Source: Suttonella ornithocola (GTDB lineage: Bacteria > Pseudomonadota > Gammaproteobacteria > Cardiobacteriales > Cardiobacteriaceae). From it: 48,526 nucleotides of DNA. The stretch's first letter is position 1, and the number at the start of each line of letters is the position of its first letter. Of the stretch, positions 1 to 8,245 are shown piece by piece. The stretch is from contig NZ_LWHB01000054.1 of the NCBI RefSeq assembly GCF_001889065.1, forward strand, positions 1 to 48,526. Reading direction: 5' to 3'. Position numbers and translations under genes: made by a program. The notes below the pieces were generated by a model. That model searched no databases. It saw only the letters and a list, made by a program, of their open reading frames with translations, and was not told the origin of the DNA.

Positions 1-19
1 GCTAACCCCCATTCAGCTA
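1..19. repeat. Possible MITE end at window edge
   Basis: The first 19 bases end in AGCTA followed by TA. Read on the minus strand they give TAGCTGAAT...GGTTAGC, which resembles the terminal repeat of the MITE at 14809-14910 (TAGCTAAAT...GGTTAGC). It may be the right end of a related element lying mostly outside the window. The match is short and the assignment weak. Confidence 0.3.
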
Positions 20-21
20 TA

Positions 22-179
22 ATCCAAACAATCATTTTTGATCATAAAACCCTTTTTTCCCCGCTCTTTAACAACCGAATAAAAAACAAATACTTGCAAC
101 AAGCAAAAAAACAAAAGGTCAACCAACAAAAAACCTTTAAAACCCTTGTGGCAAGTGCATCAAATCGAATAAAATTCGA
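22..179 (+). promoter_or_regulatory. Putative CRISPR leader
   Basis: This AT-rich stretch with several A-runs and no open frame lies directly before the first repeat. In type I-F arrays the leader precedes the 5' end of the repeat in the orientation seen here (hairpin then TTAGAAA), so transcription should run left to right. No cas gene is visible; csy/cas genes would be expected off the left edge. The role is inferred from position only. Confidence 0.5.
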
Positions 180-387
180 GTTCCCCGCCGCATAGGCGGC
201 TTAGAAAACCAACCAATTTCTTAACTCAGATGGCATTGTGTTCCCCGCCGCATAGGCGGCTTAGAAAACCAACCAATTTCTTAACTCAGATGGCATTGTG
301 TTCCCCGCCGCATAGGCGGCTTAGAAAATCTTATTTTCTGCGCGATAGACCATTTGTCTGTTCCCCGCCGCATAGGCGGCTTAGAAA
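180..387 (+). CRISPR. Type I-F CRISPR array, 4 repeats and 3 spacers
   Basis: Four perfect 28-nt repeats start at 180, 240, 300 and 360. Each begins GTTCCCCGCC, contains the palindrome CCGCCGCATAGGCGG that would form the Cas6f (Csy4) hairpin, and ends TTAGAAA, the type I-F signature. Spacers are exactly 32 nt (208-239, 268-299, 328-359). The two leader-proximal spacers are identical, so one 60-bp repeat-spacer unit is duplicated. I looked for both spacer sequences in the downstream prophage by eye and did not find a match. An apparent 60-codon reading frame through the array is only translated repeat. Confidence 0.96.
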
Positions 388-503
388 TTACTTTAAATTA
401 TTCCTTTCTTAATCGTTAGCTGTTAAACCTTAGATAAAAATTCGCCTTTGCTAGACAGACGTGTTACCCTCAAAACCTGATTTTGTTTCAAAAAGGAAAT
501 CTT

Positions 504-962
504 ATGCCGATAAAAAAAGGCGATAAAGTTCATATTCACTACACCTTAACCAATGATGCCGGTGAGGTTTTAGACAGCTCAGAAGGTCGCGAACCTCTAG
601 CTTATACCGCTGGTTCTGGTGAAATCATCCCTGGTTTAGATAATGCTCTAATGGGCAAAGAAGCTGGTGAACACGTTGATGTCACTATTGCACCCGCCGA
701 GGCTTATGGTGAGCGTTTAGAAGAAGCAGTTCAACAATTACCGCGCGAACAGTTTGCCAATATTCCAGAATTAGCGGTTGGTATGCCATTAACTGCTGAA
801 ACGCCTAATGGTCCACTAACGGTATTTGTCGCTGATATCAATGACCAACACGTTACCATTGACGGTAACCATCCTTTAGCGGGAGTTACGCTACATTTTT
901 CTGTAGATATTGATAAGGTAGAAACAGAAGATAGCGGTCCTAAAATCATTTTGCCAAACTAA
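504..962 (+). CDS. SlyD-like FKBP-type peptidyl-prolyl isomerase
   Basis: A 152-residue cytoplasmic peptidyl-prolyl cis-trans isomerase/chaperone of the SlyD branch of FKBPs. The FKBP half-domains (residues about 1-65 and 130-150, with GSGEIIPGLDNALMGK) flank an inserted IF chaperone domain ending in VDGNHPLAGVTL-type sequence (here IDGNHPLAGVTLHF), a hallmark of SlyD. It lacks the His/Cys-rich metal-binding tail of E. coli SlyD, so it is closer to the short SlyD/FkpB-like forms. The start at 504 is chosen over the upstream in-frame codon because AAAAGGA lies 7-13 nt before it and the family begins at this point. It stands alone between the CRISPR array and a terminator. Confidence 0.9.
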   Translation: MPIKKGDKVHIHYTLTNDAGEVLDSSEGREPLAYTAGSGEIIPGLDNALMGKEAGEHVDVTIAPAEAYGERLEEAVQQLPREQFANIPELAVGMPLTAETPNGPLTVFVADINDQHVTIDGNHPLAGVTLHFSVDIDKVETEDSGPKIILPN

Positions 963-978
963 TTTTTATTGAGTTTTC

Positions 979-1004
979 ACGCCGCATTTTTGCGGCGTTT
1001 TTTA
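979..1004 (+). terminator. Rho-independent terminator after the FKBP gene
   Basis: An 8-bp perfect stem ACGCCGCA / TGCGGCGT with a TTTT loop is followed by a run of T. It lies 17 bp after the isomerase stop codon. The T-run is only on the plus strand, so it serves this gene rather than the convergent permease gene ending at 1002. Confidence 0.9.
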
Positions 1005-2159
1005 TTGCTTGCTTGGGCGCCCTCGCCAACACACCAGTAAAAAGCCAATCATCGTTATTATCGCCAAAACGAGTAAATATTGAATATTATCTCTGATAGG
1101 TGCATTTAGCTGATTAAAATTCACACCAGCGTTAATCGCTGAAGTGCTCGGAAATAACCAACGAATTCCCTGTAAAATAGGCGGTAATTGCTGTACTGGC
1201 CAAGAAAATCCGCTAACAAAATAAATCGGAAGTGAACTAAAAATTAACACTTGCATTGCCCGCTCTCTATCTGCAACCACCAGTCCAATTAAGCAGCCTA
1301 ATATTGCCACACAAGGCGAAAATATCCCTATCAGTAACAAATTACCTAATGGATTTCCGCCATGACTATATCTCCAAAGCGTAAACAGCCAGCCCGTATA
1401 GCCTAAGCAAATAAACCAATGAATCAGACTTAGAGCTACAATTCGCGCAAACCAAATTCGCATAGAAACATGCGCGCTTCCACGCTCAATCCACGTTCCT
1501 ATTAACATGGCGCATCCAATCAGCAAAGTTTGCTGCAAAATCAGCCAAGCAACGGCGGGCACAACGTAGCTGCCATAGCCTTCATTTGGGTTGTGTAAGG
1601 GATTGATTTTTAATGGTACTGGATCTCGAATCGCATTCGCCATTTCTCTACCAATTCCCGAAGCGGCTAATTGCTTGAGTTCTATTCCTGCCGATACTGT
1701 TCCAACCGCTTCTGCAATTCCTTGCTGAGCATATTTGCTGGCAAGAATATAGCTGCCATTTCCCACCATATTGACAACATTTTCTTGTCCTTGACTTAAA
1801 TGCTGCTGCAAATTGGCTGGAATGACCATAAATGCCATAATTTCATTTGTTAATAAGGCTTGACGCGCTTCTCGTTCGCTCGGTAATACTTGTATTTCTA
1901 CGGAGGGAACGGCATCAACAAATCGAATAATTTGACGCGATAGCGTACTATGGTCATGGTCCACAATTGCTATTGGAATATGGCGAACAATTTGATTGCT
2001 ATATGCCCATGGATAATAAGCACCATAAATTAAGGGCGCTAATACCATGATAAGAAGCACCCCCATATCCGTAAATACGGCTTTGATTGTCCCCAAGAAG
2101 CTCCGCCAAAAGCGATGCGGAAAAGAGGATTGTGATGAGGAAGACTGTATTGTTTTCAT
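1002..2159 (-). CDS. ABC-2 type transporter permease (second of two)
   Basis: A 385-residue inner-membrane permease of the ABC2_membrane_3 type. There is one N-terminal transmembrane segment (GVLLIMVLAPLIYGAYY), a large periplasmic domain (with IAIVDHDHSTLSRQIIR, characteristic of YhhJ/YbhR-type permeases), then five C-terminal membrane segments. The start at 2159 gives an ATGA overlap with the preceding permease; a further upstream start would overlap it by 16 bp and has no better ribosome site. It is the last gene of the export operon. With its neighbour it would form the membrane part of a tripartite exporter; the substrate is unknown. No ATP-binding protein is encoded nearby. Confidence 0.85.
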   Translation of the reverse strand: MKTIQSSSSQSSFPHRFWRSFLGTIKAVFTDMGVLLIMVLAPLIYGAYYPWAYSNQIVRHIPIAIVDHDHSTLSRQIIRFVDAVPSVEIQVLPSEREARQALLTNEIMAFMVIPANLQQHLSQGQENVVNMVGNGSYILASKYAQQGIAEAVGTVSAGIELKQLAASGIGREMANAIRDPVPLKINPLHNPNEGYGSYVVPAVAWLILQQTLLIGCAMLIGTWIERGSAHVSMRIWFARIVALSLIHWFICLGYTGWLFTLWRYSHGGNPLGNLLLIGIFSPCVAILGCLIGLVVADRERAMQVLIFSSLPIYFVSGFSWPVQQLPPILQGIRWLFPSTSAINAGVNFNQLNAPIRDNIQYLLVLAIITMIGFLLVCWRGRPSKQ

Positions 2160-3346
2160 CGTGTTCCCCACCGATGTCGTCTATTTAATGCTCTTAATGT
2201 CAGCAAAATAGAAAGTATTGCCATGACTGAAACCGCGATTAAAAATCCGAAGGTCGTTGACAAAGCAGATTGCCAAGGCACATGAGTTTCCATTTGCGCT
2301 ACTTGTAAGCGTAAATAATGGGTAAGTGGTAGCATTTCTGCAACGATTTGCGCCCCTTTAGGCATAGCAACAATGGGATAAGTCATTCCAGAGTAAGCAA
2401 ATGCTGGAGCTGTAATAATTCCAGCATTTGATAATCCCATTCGCATTGACATTAAGCCTGTTGTGAGAATGACGCCTAGCCATAAAGAAACCAACATCAT
2501 CATCCATAAATTAAAAGCCGTAATCAATAAGGATGGAAGCGTTGTTTTTTCCGCATTTTCAATCAGCATTAACGTTAACAAACTCCAAAAGGTAAACGCT
2601 AACATCTGCCAAAATAACTTACCATTTAAAGCGGCTAACATTGCCCAAAACCGCCCGATTTTCTCTTTTCCACAAACGCCTCGAAACCAATGTCCTAACG
2701 TTTTATCCCGCAGTTCACGCCCAATGGCTGAAACGCCAACGACGGTTGCTAAAATATGCAACAGTGCAGGAATAATCGTTGCCGCCAAAAATTGTTGATA
2801 ATTCGTTGCCAAATTAAATGCCATTTTAGGGTCGGGCTTAATGGGAAATAAAACTGGCGTTAATCCCAATTTAATGCGGACTTTTTGCTCTATTGCGCCA
2901 GAAAACGTTCGGACTGCGCTTGATACGCCCGCCTGAACAATGCCTGAGTGTGTTCCATATTGCGCATTTACTTGCAGAACAACGGGAGACGGTCGCATTT
3001 GTAAAATATGCTGCTCAAAATCACGCGGAATCACCAATACGGCAAATACCTCTACGGCTTTTAAAGCGGCTTTTGCTTCCTGCTGATTCGCAAATTGTGC
3101 CGCTATCCGAACATTTGGCGAAGCATCTACCATTCGCGTTAATTGGCGAGATAATTGACTATGACTTTGATCTAAAACGCCTATCGGCAAAGCATGCACT
3201 TGTGCACTAGAAAATGAGTACCAAATGAACCCCACCGCTAAGGCAGGCAGCAACGTTAGCATAATGCGGTCGGTCGTATTATTTAATAATGCACGACCTT
3301 CTAAAAAAGCACTGCGCCAAAAAATGCGCCATAACGCTCGTATCAT
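2156..3346 (-). CDS. ABC-2 type transporter permease (first of two)
   Basis: A 396-residue paralogue of the next gene with the same plan: N-terminal membrane segment (about residues 27-47), a periplasmic domain containing IGVLDQSHSQLSRQLTR, and a C-terminal block of five membrane segments. Permeases of this kind normally pair with an ATPase (YbhF- or RbbA-like) and an HlyD adaptor. Its start overlaps the adaptor stop as TAATG, indicating translational coupling. Two different permeases suggest a heterodimer. The lack of Walker motifs in either protein means the energy source must be encoded elsewhere or the system works differently. Confidence 0.85.
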   Translation of the reverse strand: MIRALWRIFWRSAFLEGRALLNNTTDRIMLTLLPALAVGFIWYSFSSAQVHALPIGVLDQSHSQLSRQLTRMVDASPNVRIAAQFANQQEAKAALKAVEVFAVLVIPRDFEQHILQMRPSPVVLQVNAQYGTHSGIVQAGVSSAVRTFSGAIEQKVRIKLGLTPVLFPIKPDPKMAFNLATNYQQFLAATIIPALLHILATVVGVSAIGRELRDKTLGHWFRGVCGKEKIGRFWAMLAALNGKLFWQMLAFTFWSLLTLMLIENAEKTTLPSLLITAFNLWMMMLVSLWLGVILTTGLMSMRMGLSNAGIITAPAFAYSGMTYPIVAMPKGAQIVAEMLPLTHYLRLQVAQMETHVPWQSALSTTFGFLIAVSVMAILSILLTLRALNRRHRWGTR

Positions 3347-4386
3347 TATGGCTGATTCGCAGCTGTTGCTGGATGATTGATTGAAGCCTTCTCTACAGAA
3401 GAATGCGCAGGCAATGGCACTAAAACACTCATCCCTGGACGCATACCTTGGATAATTTCTATCGGACGCGCTTTTACTAAAAACGTCCGCATATCAAATC
3501 CTTCATCACTACGCGTCGGGCGCCACGTCGCAAAATCAGGTAAAACCGCACTGGCATACACTTTAAATCGAACACTACGTCCGTTTAACGCTGGCACTTG
3601 ACCTTCAAATTCGCTTCCTAGCGCAAAAAACTGCAAATAATCTTCGCGCACATTAAGCTCTAAGCGCTGATCTTCTAAATTGACCAAAACCACAACAGGA
3701 ATACCTTTGCCAACAATTTCTCCCGCATTGGGCATAACAGCAGATACTTCGCCAGCAACAGGACTTTTTAACGTTCCCTCATCCTCAGCAATCATTGCTT
3801 CTTCTACCACCGCTTGTCCTTGGCGTGCTTGTGCTTGTGCAGCTGCAATATCTTCTTTTCTAGCACCCTCTTTCGCCATTTCATATTGCGCGCGAGCCGT
3901 TTCATATTGACGTTGTGCGCTTTGATATTGCGCGTTAGCTTCATCATTTTTTTGCCGACTCAGCAGTCCTTCATTGGCCAACGTATGGACGCGTTGATAC
4001 GTTTTTTGCGCCACTTCCAATCCTGCTTTTGCGCGCATCATTTGCTCATAAGCCATTTGAATTTCTTGAGGACGCGCCCCTGCTTCCGCTTTTTTAGCGA
4101 TGGCTTCAGTAGCATCACGTGCTGCTTTGGCTTGAGCTACCTTTGCATCAATTTCTGGCGTATCCATACGAAGAATGGGAGAATTTACTACTAACTGATC
4201 CCCCTCAGTAACAAAAACCTCCGCCACCCGACCAGAAATTTTTGACGCGATATTTGTCGATTGCGCTTCTAACTGTCCTTGTAAAACCACTGGCTGTGGC
4301 AACGTCGCTTCTCGAAAGCCCCAAACCATAACAGCAGCCAACCCTACTAAAATTCCTAATCCTACGAATGCTTTTACGATTTTCAT
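3346..4386 (-). CDS. HlyD-family periplasmic adaptor (membrane fusion protein)
   Basis: A 346-residue adaptor with a single N-terminal membrane anchor (residues about 8-25), a biotinyl-lipoyl half-motif (LEAQSTNIASKISGRVAEV), a long alpha-helical hairpin rich in A, Q, K and E (about residues 75-195), the returning lipoyl half (LKSPVAGEVSAVMPNAGEIV) and a beta-barrel domain. This is the YhiI/YbhG type that links ABC-2 permeases to a TolC-like channel. The ATG at 4386 is preferred to a TTG at 4401: it has TAAGG upstream and lies 8 bp after the TolC-like gene's stop. It is the second gene of a four-gene export operon. Confidence 0.9.
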   Translation of the reverse strand: MKIVKAFVGLGILVGLAAVMVWGFREATLPQPVVLQGQLEAQSTNIASKISGRVAEVFVTEGDQLVVNSPILRMDTPEIDAKVAQAKAARDATEAIAKKAEAGARPQEIQMAYEQMMRAKAGLEVAQKTYQRVHTLANEGLLSRQKNDEANAQYQSAQRQYETARAQYEMAKEGARKEDIAAAQAQARQGQAVVEEAMIAEDEGTLKSPVAGEVSAVMPNAGEIVGKGIPVVVLVNLEDQRLELNVREDYLQFFALGSEFEGQVPALNGRSVRFKVYASAVLPDFATWRPTRSDEGFDMRTFLVKARPIEIIQGMRPGMSVLVPLPAHSSVEKASINHPATAANQP

Positions 4387-4394
4387 TCTTTGCC

Positions 4395-5963
4395 TTACCA
4401 AGACGCTTCATCAATATGCGTATCTGCTTCTGCCAAATAAGTCGCTAATTGCTCATCTTCTCCGCTTGCTTCTAATAAGCCAGCCAATGCCACAACATAT
4501 TGATAAGCCGCTTGTGCGCGCTCTGTTCGCACCTTAGCTAAATTGGCTTCAGCATCATTAAGTTCAATCACCGTATTGAGCCCTTCCTTAAATCCAGCAT
4601 TGCGTAAACGAACCACTTCTTTCGCCAGTTTCACTTGTTCAGCCAAACTATCAAATCTAGCTCTCGCATCATTAACGGCCAACCACTCTTTTTCTACCAA
4701 TAATTTCACATCTCGAATGGCTTGTTCCTCAACCAAATCCACCTGCGTTAAACTTTGCTCAGCCGCCTCTTGCATTTTACGACGGTTAACGGGGCTATTG
4801 ATGGTCCATTGCGCAGTCACACCAACCACCCAATCTGGCGAATGTCTTTTCACTTCATGCAAACCAAACGCTGCAACCGTCGGCTTCCAAGCAGAATCAG
4901 ATAACCTCTTCATTGCTTTTGCTTGCTCACGTTTAGCAGCAATTTTGGCAAACGCAGGATATTGCGCCAATGCCTTAGTCTGAAAAACCTCTAATGAAGG
5001 CAGCGGACGATGATCAACAAATAATGCACTCACTGGGAAAATCGCTTTTCCTTCTAATAACGCCGCTAAAGCACGCTCTGCCAGTCGCAAATCATCTTTT
5101 GCCTTTTCTAATTGATACTTTGCATCCGCCAAAGCAGTCGCTCCTTGCAAACGCTCTACCTTAGCAATCAACCCTAAATCCAACATTCTTTGCGCAGCAT
5201 GATCGTGGGCTTTAACCGCATCTAAAGCATCCTCACGAACCGCCACCGCACTTTTTGCCAGCTGCACCAAAAAATATCGCTCTGCCAATAAGCGCAATAA
5301 TTGAGACTCCGTTTCCAACACCTTGCCCCTTTGCACATCCGCCCTTCCTTTAGCAAAAGATTGCACAGCATCAATTTTCCCTCCCGTATAAAGAGGCAAT
5401 AACGCACCAACACTGGCACGAGAAAAATTATCCGACTTAGAAACCGAAATATGCTCAGGCAAACGCTCTGCCATTGCTTGAGCAGAAGGCAAATGCCCTA
5501 AAGCCGATGCTACATTTGGCGACAATTGCCCTGCCAACAATCCCAAAGCCTCATTTAAAGAAGTACCCGTAGCAATTAAGCGATTACGCAATTCTGCTGT
5601 ACCCACATCCGCCGCCAAATGATATCGTCCTGCATTTGCACTGGTAAATATCATCGATTGGTGTAAATCATTTAAAGCCTCTGCTTGCAACTCTTGCGCA
5701 CGCAAAGCCGCTCGTTCTGCCGCCAAAGCATGAGAATGCTGCTTTACATATTGCATCGCCGTAACATAATCGAGCGGCTGCGGCAAAGTTACCTTAGAAT
5801 CATTGACCTCTAGCGCTAATAAAAGCGCTTTTTGCTCATCTAATGGAATAGCAGGATTCGCTACAAAAGAAGCAGACGGTTTATCTTCAGGTCCATTCTC
5901 TTTGAGAGTTACACACCCTGTCAGTACCAAAACGGGTAAAATCGCCCAAATCACAGCGCGCAT
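4395..5963 (-). CDS. TolC/NodT-like outer membrane efflux lipoprotein
   Basis: A 522-residue outer-membrane channel of the OEP family. The signal peptide ends in a lipobox (VLVLTGC, Cys 18), so it is a lipoprotein. Two long helical repeats rich in A, E, K and L (about residues 70-310 and 315-500) match the paired OEP domains. The chosen ATG at 5963 starts the lipoprotein signal and follows AGGAG at 8 nt spacing; the longer frame adds 19 unlikely residues. It is the first gene of the operon with the adaptor and two permeases. A short inverted repeat TAGAC...GTCTA at 6039-6059 lies upstream and could be a control site. Confidence 0.9.
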   Translation of the reverse strand: MRAVIWAILPVLVLTGCVTLKENGPEDKPSASFVANPAIPLDEQKALLLALEVNDSKVTLPQPLDYVTAMQYVKQHSHALAAERAALRAQELQAEALNDLHQSMIFTSANAGRYHLAADVGTAELRNRLIATGTSLNEALGLLAGQLSPNVASALGHLPSAQAMAERLPEHISVSKSDNFSRASVGALLPLYTGGKIDAVQSFAKGRADVQRGKVLETESQLLRLLAERYFLVQLAKSAVAVREDALDAVKAHDHAAQRMLDLGLIAKVERLQGATALADAKYQLEKAKDDLRLAERALAALLEGKAIFPVSALFVDHRPLPSLEVFQTKALAQYPAFAKIAAKREQAKAMKRLSDSAWKPTVAAFGLHEVKRHSPDWVVGVTAQWTINSPVNRRKMQEAAEQSLTQVDLVEEQAIRDVKLLVEKEWLAVNDARARFDSLAEQVKLAKEVVRLRNAGFKEGLNTVIELNDAEANLAKVRTERAQAAYQYVVALAGLLEASGEDEQLATYLAEADTHIDEASW

Positions 5964-6161
5964 AAACAGAACTCCTATATAAAAATTACAATCCCGGCAA
6001 GCATAAAAAAGCAGATACAAAGATTACGAATATTGTTTTAGACAGAAGTGTATAGTCTAGCAAAATTCCAAATAAACATTTCTTTGCTTTCATTAAATTT
6101 TATTTTTCATAACAAACTCATACTAATTTATTTATAAAATCAAATTTTACTACTACTTTTA

Positions 6162-6216
6162 TAGCCAACTTCCCAAAAATGCATACAACGTTAATCCAAT
6201 ATTCAATTTGAAAACC
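6162..6216 (+). repeat. Left copy of ~55-bp inverted repeat (transposon-type end)
   Basis: The sequence starts TAGCCAACTTCCC directly after TA (6160-6161) and runs to about GAAAAC. An inverted copy with about five differences and two one-base gaps lies at 13244-13298, where it ends ...AAGTTGGCTA followed by TA. The TA-TAG...CTA-TA layout is the same as in the MITEs at 10851-10942 and 14809-14910 and is typical of IS630/Tc1-mariner elements. The rest of the 264-bp gap 5964-6227 holds only AT-rich sequence and the presumed promoter of the export operon. Confidence 0.8.
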
Positions 6217-6227
6217 GCATCCTATCT

Positions 6228-6749
6228 CTAATTACGGTATGCATTTTTAGGAAGCCCTGCTATATCCTCTAAAGTCATTAACCATTGTGATAATCCCTCA
6301 TCCAAATGCTTTCGCATCTTTGGTTGTAGCAGAGATACCAGCTGCTTTTCATTTTCTACATGCTTTTCTAACACCTGCTCAATCAAGACTCTTCCTAATT
6401 CTGTTAATTGAACTAGCGTACTTCTCGCATCTTCTGGATTAGATAAGCGGCAAATATATCCTCTACTTTCTAAATTTTTCAGACGCGCAGTCATCGTGCC
6501 AGAAGTGACCATCAAAGCAGAGAATAAATCCGTTGGCGATAACACATAAGGCTCTCCAGAGCGACGTAAAGTTACCAATACATCAAAACTTGCTGCGGTT
6601 AAACCAAAACTTGCAAATACTTCCTCTAACTGCACCTGTACCAAAGCAGTGCATCGTAAAAGTCGCCCAATTAACGCCATAGGCTCGGCATCTAGCTCTG
6701 GCATCGTTTCCTGCCATTGCGTCAAAATAAAATCGACATGATCAGACAT
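6228..6749 (-). CDS. MarR-family transcriptional regulator
   Basis: A 173-residue regulator with a winged-helix domain at about residues 45-125: helix-turn-helix LTAASFDVLVTLRRSG / LSPTDLFSALMVTSGTMTAR / wing RLSNPEDARST. MarR proteins bind palindromes as dimers and are usually released by small phenolic or toxic ligands. It is divergent from an MFS exporter gene and separated from it by a strong palindrome (6787-6810), the classic arrangement for self-repression and control of the transporter. The export operon lies downstream on the same strand and could also be a target, but a repeat end sits between them. Confidence 0.9.
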   Translation of the reverse strand: MSDHVDFILTQWQETMPELDAEPMALIGRLLRCTALVQVQLEEVFASFGLTAASFDVLVTLRRSGEPYVLSPTDLFSALMVTSGTMTARLKNLESRGYICRLSNPEDARSTLVQLTELGRVLIEQVLEKHVENEKQLVSLLQPKMRKHLDEGLSQWLMTLEDIAGLPKNAYRN

Positions 6750-6786
6750 TTTTCTTTACCTCAAGATAAAAACCTTATATAGTAAA

Positions 6787-6810
6787 TTTTATCTTAACAT
6801 CAAGATAAAA
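6787..6810. promoter_or_regulatory. Likely MarR operator
   Basis: The inverted repeat TTTTATCTT-6 nt-AAGATAAAA lies in the 119-bp gap between marR and the divergent MFS gene. A further half-site AAGATAAAAA is present at 6763-6772, close to the marR start. Dimeric MarR regulators bind such AT-rich palindromes. Binding is inferred. Confidence 0.65.
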
Positions 6811-6868
6811 AGAAAGCCGATAATAACCTCTTTTTATCTCCCCTCATCCAATACCTTTAGGCGTTGAT

Positions 6869-8056
6869 ATGACTTCACAAAAAACTTCTACTATTTCAAC
6901 CACACTATTTGCCATAGCAGTCTTTCTCTTAGCCATTAACTTACGTCCAGCCATTATTGCAGTAGGACCTGTCATTGAAATTGTGCAAAAAGCCCTGCAA
7001 ACCACACCAATCATGATGGGCGTAGCAGGCACTTTACCCGTGTTTGCCTTTGCAATCTGTTCGCCTTTTATTGCCACACTGGCTAGACGCTACAGCGCAG
7101 AAAAAACCATTTTAGCCAGTCTAATCATTATTGGCATAGGTTGCATTGTCCGCTCCAGTTTTAGCAATATTTGGAGTGTTTTGCTCGGAACCTTCATCCT
7201 TTGTGCGGGTATTGCGGTTGGTAACGTTTTGCTATCTTCGGTTATCCGCCATCATCGCCCACAATACGTTGAACGCCTTACCGCCTTACAAATGCTTGCC
7301 TTTAGCCTTAGTTCTGCTATCGCATCTGGCGTTGCTGTTCCTATGGCACACTGGTTTAATTGGCAAACTGCGCTAGGTATCTGGGGAATAACCGTTATTC
7401 CAGCCTTTATTGTTTGGTGGAAGCTTGGACAACAAACCCGCCCTCAAAATCAAAAAACATCTGAACAACCCCAAAAACCTGTATGGCAAGGCAACATTTG
7501 GAAAAGCCCTCTAGCTTGGAAAATCAGCATCTATATGGGTTTACAATCTATGATGTTCTACACACTAGCCAACTGGCTACCTGCACTCATCTCTGCCCGT
7601 GGTTTTTCAGAAATACAAGCTGGTGGCTATGGCACAATCTTTCAATTTGTCGCCTTTCCAACAGCGCTCGCGCTTGCACCGCTTGCCGAACGCTTTTCCA
7701 TTCGCTATCTTCTGCCAAGTTCCTGCTTATTCATCTTAGTCGGTTTTATCATGCTTTGGTATGCACCCACTTCCCTTATGTGGCTTTCCACCACCTTACT
7801 AGGCATTGGCGGATGTGCTAGCTTTACTTTCTGCCTAATGCTCTTTGCTATTCGTGGAAAAGATGCTGCACAATCTGCTGCATTATCTGGAATGGCGCAA
7901 ACCGTTGGATATCTTATTGCCTCTGTAGGACCAGTTTCTATCGGATATCTTTATCAACTATCGGGAAACTGGCAAATGCCTATTCATGCAATGACCGCAA
8001 TTATCATCATTCAACTGATGCTTTCTGTCTTTGCTAGCAAAAAAGCAGCGCTATAG
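6869..8056 (+). CDS. MFS transporter, CynX/NimT family
   Basis: A 395-residue inner-membrane transporter with about 12 hydrophobic segments and the motif NLRPAIIAVGPVIE in segment 1, which is characteristic of the CynX/YeaN/NimT branch (cyanate or 2-nitroimidazole exporters). The loop between segments 6 and 7 is polar (QQTRPQNQKTSEQPQK). It is divergent from marR across a shared operator, suggesting inducible export of a toxic small molecule; the true substrate cannot be read from sequence. Its stop codon TAG lies within TATAGCTAAATA, which matches a MITE end, so the extreme 3' end may have been reshaped by an insertion. Confidence 0.88.
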   Translation: MTSQKTSTISTTLFAIAVFLLAINLRPAIIAVGPVIEIVQKALQTTPIMMGVAGTLPVFAFAICSPFIATLARRYSAEKTILASLIIIGIGCIVRSSFSNIWSVLLGTFILCAGIAVGNVLLSSVIRHHRPQYVERLTALQMLAFSLSSAIASGVAVPMAHWFNWQTALGIWGITVIPAFIVWWKLGQQTRPQNQKTSEQPQKPVWQGNIWKSPLAWKISIYMGLQSMMFYTLANWLPALISARGFSEIQAGGYGTIFQFVAFPTALALAPLAERFSIRYLLPSSCLFILVGFIMLWYAPTSLMWLSTTLLGIGGCASFTFCLMLFAIRGKDAAQSAALSGMAQTVGYLIASVGPVSIGYLYQLSGNWQMPIHAMTAIIIIQLMLSVFASKKAAL

Positions 8057-8245
8057 CTAAATATTTTTTAAAAAAATAATTTAGAATTAGAAAATCAGGT
8101 AGTGGTTTGGAAAGCATGCTGGACTATGACTTAATAATTTCAACAATAATAAAATATATAAATTTCAATATATTATATAGATATTTTTTTTACAGAAATT
8201 ACTCAGCATACTTTTTAAACCACCATCCGTATTTTTTCCACCCTA

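Noticed and set aside
180..387. Spacers targeting the resident prophage
   Set aside because: Reading both spacer sequences and their complements against the prophage by eye gave no match; a proper search could still find a partial one.
230..412. Open frame of 60 codons with repeated CSPPHRRLRK units
   Set aside because: It is the translated CRISPR repeat and spacers, not a protein gene.
8057..8245. A small gene in the AT-rich gap before the hydrolase
   Set aside because: The frame there has no ribosome site or recognisable features, and composition looks non-coding.
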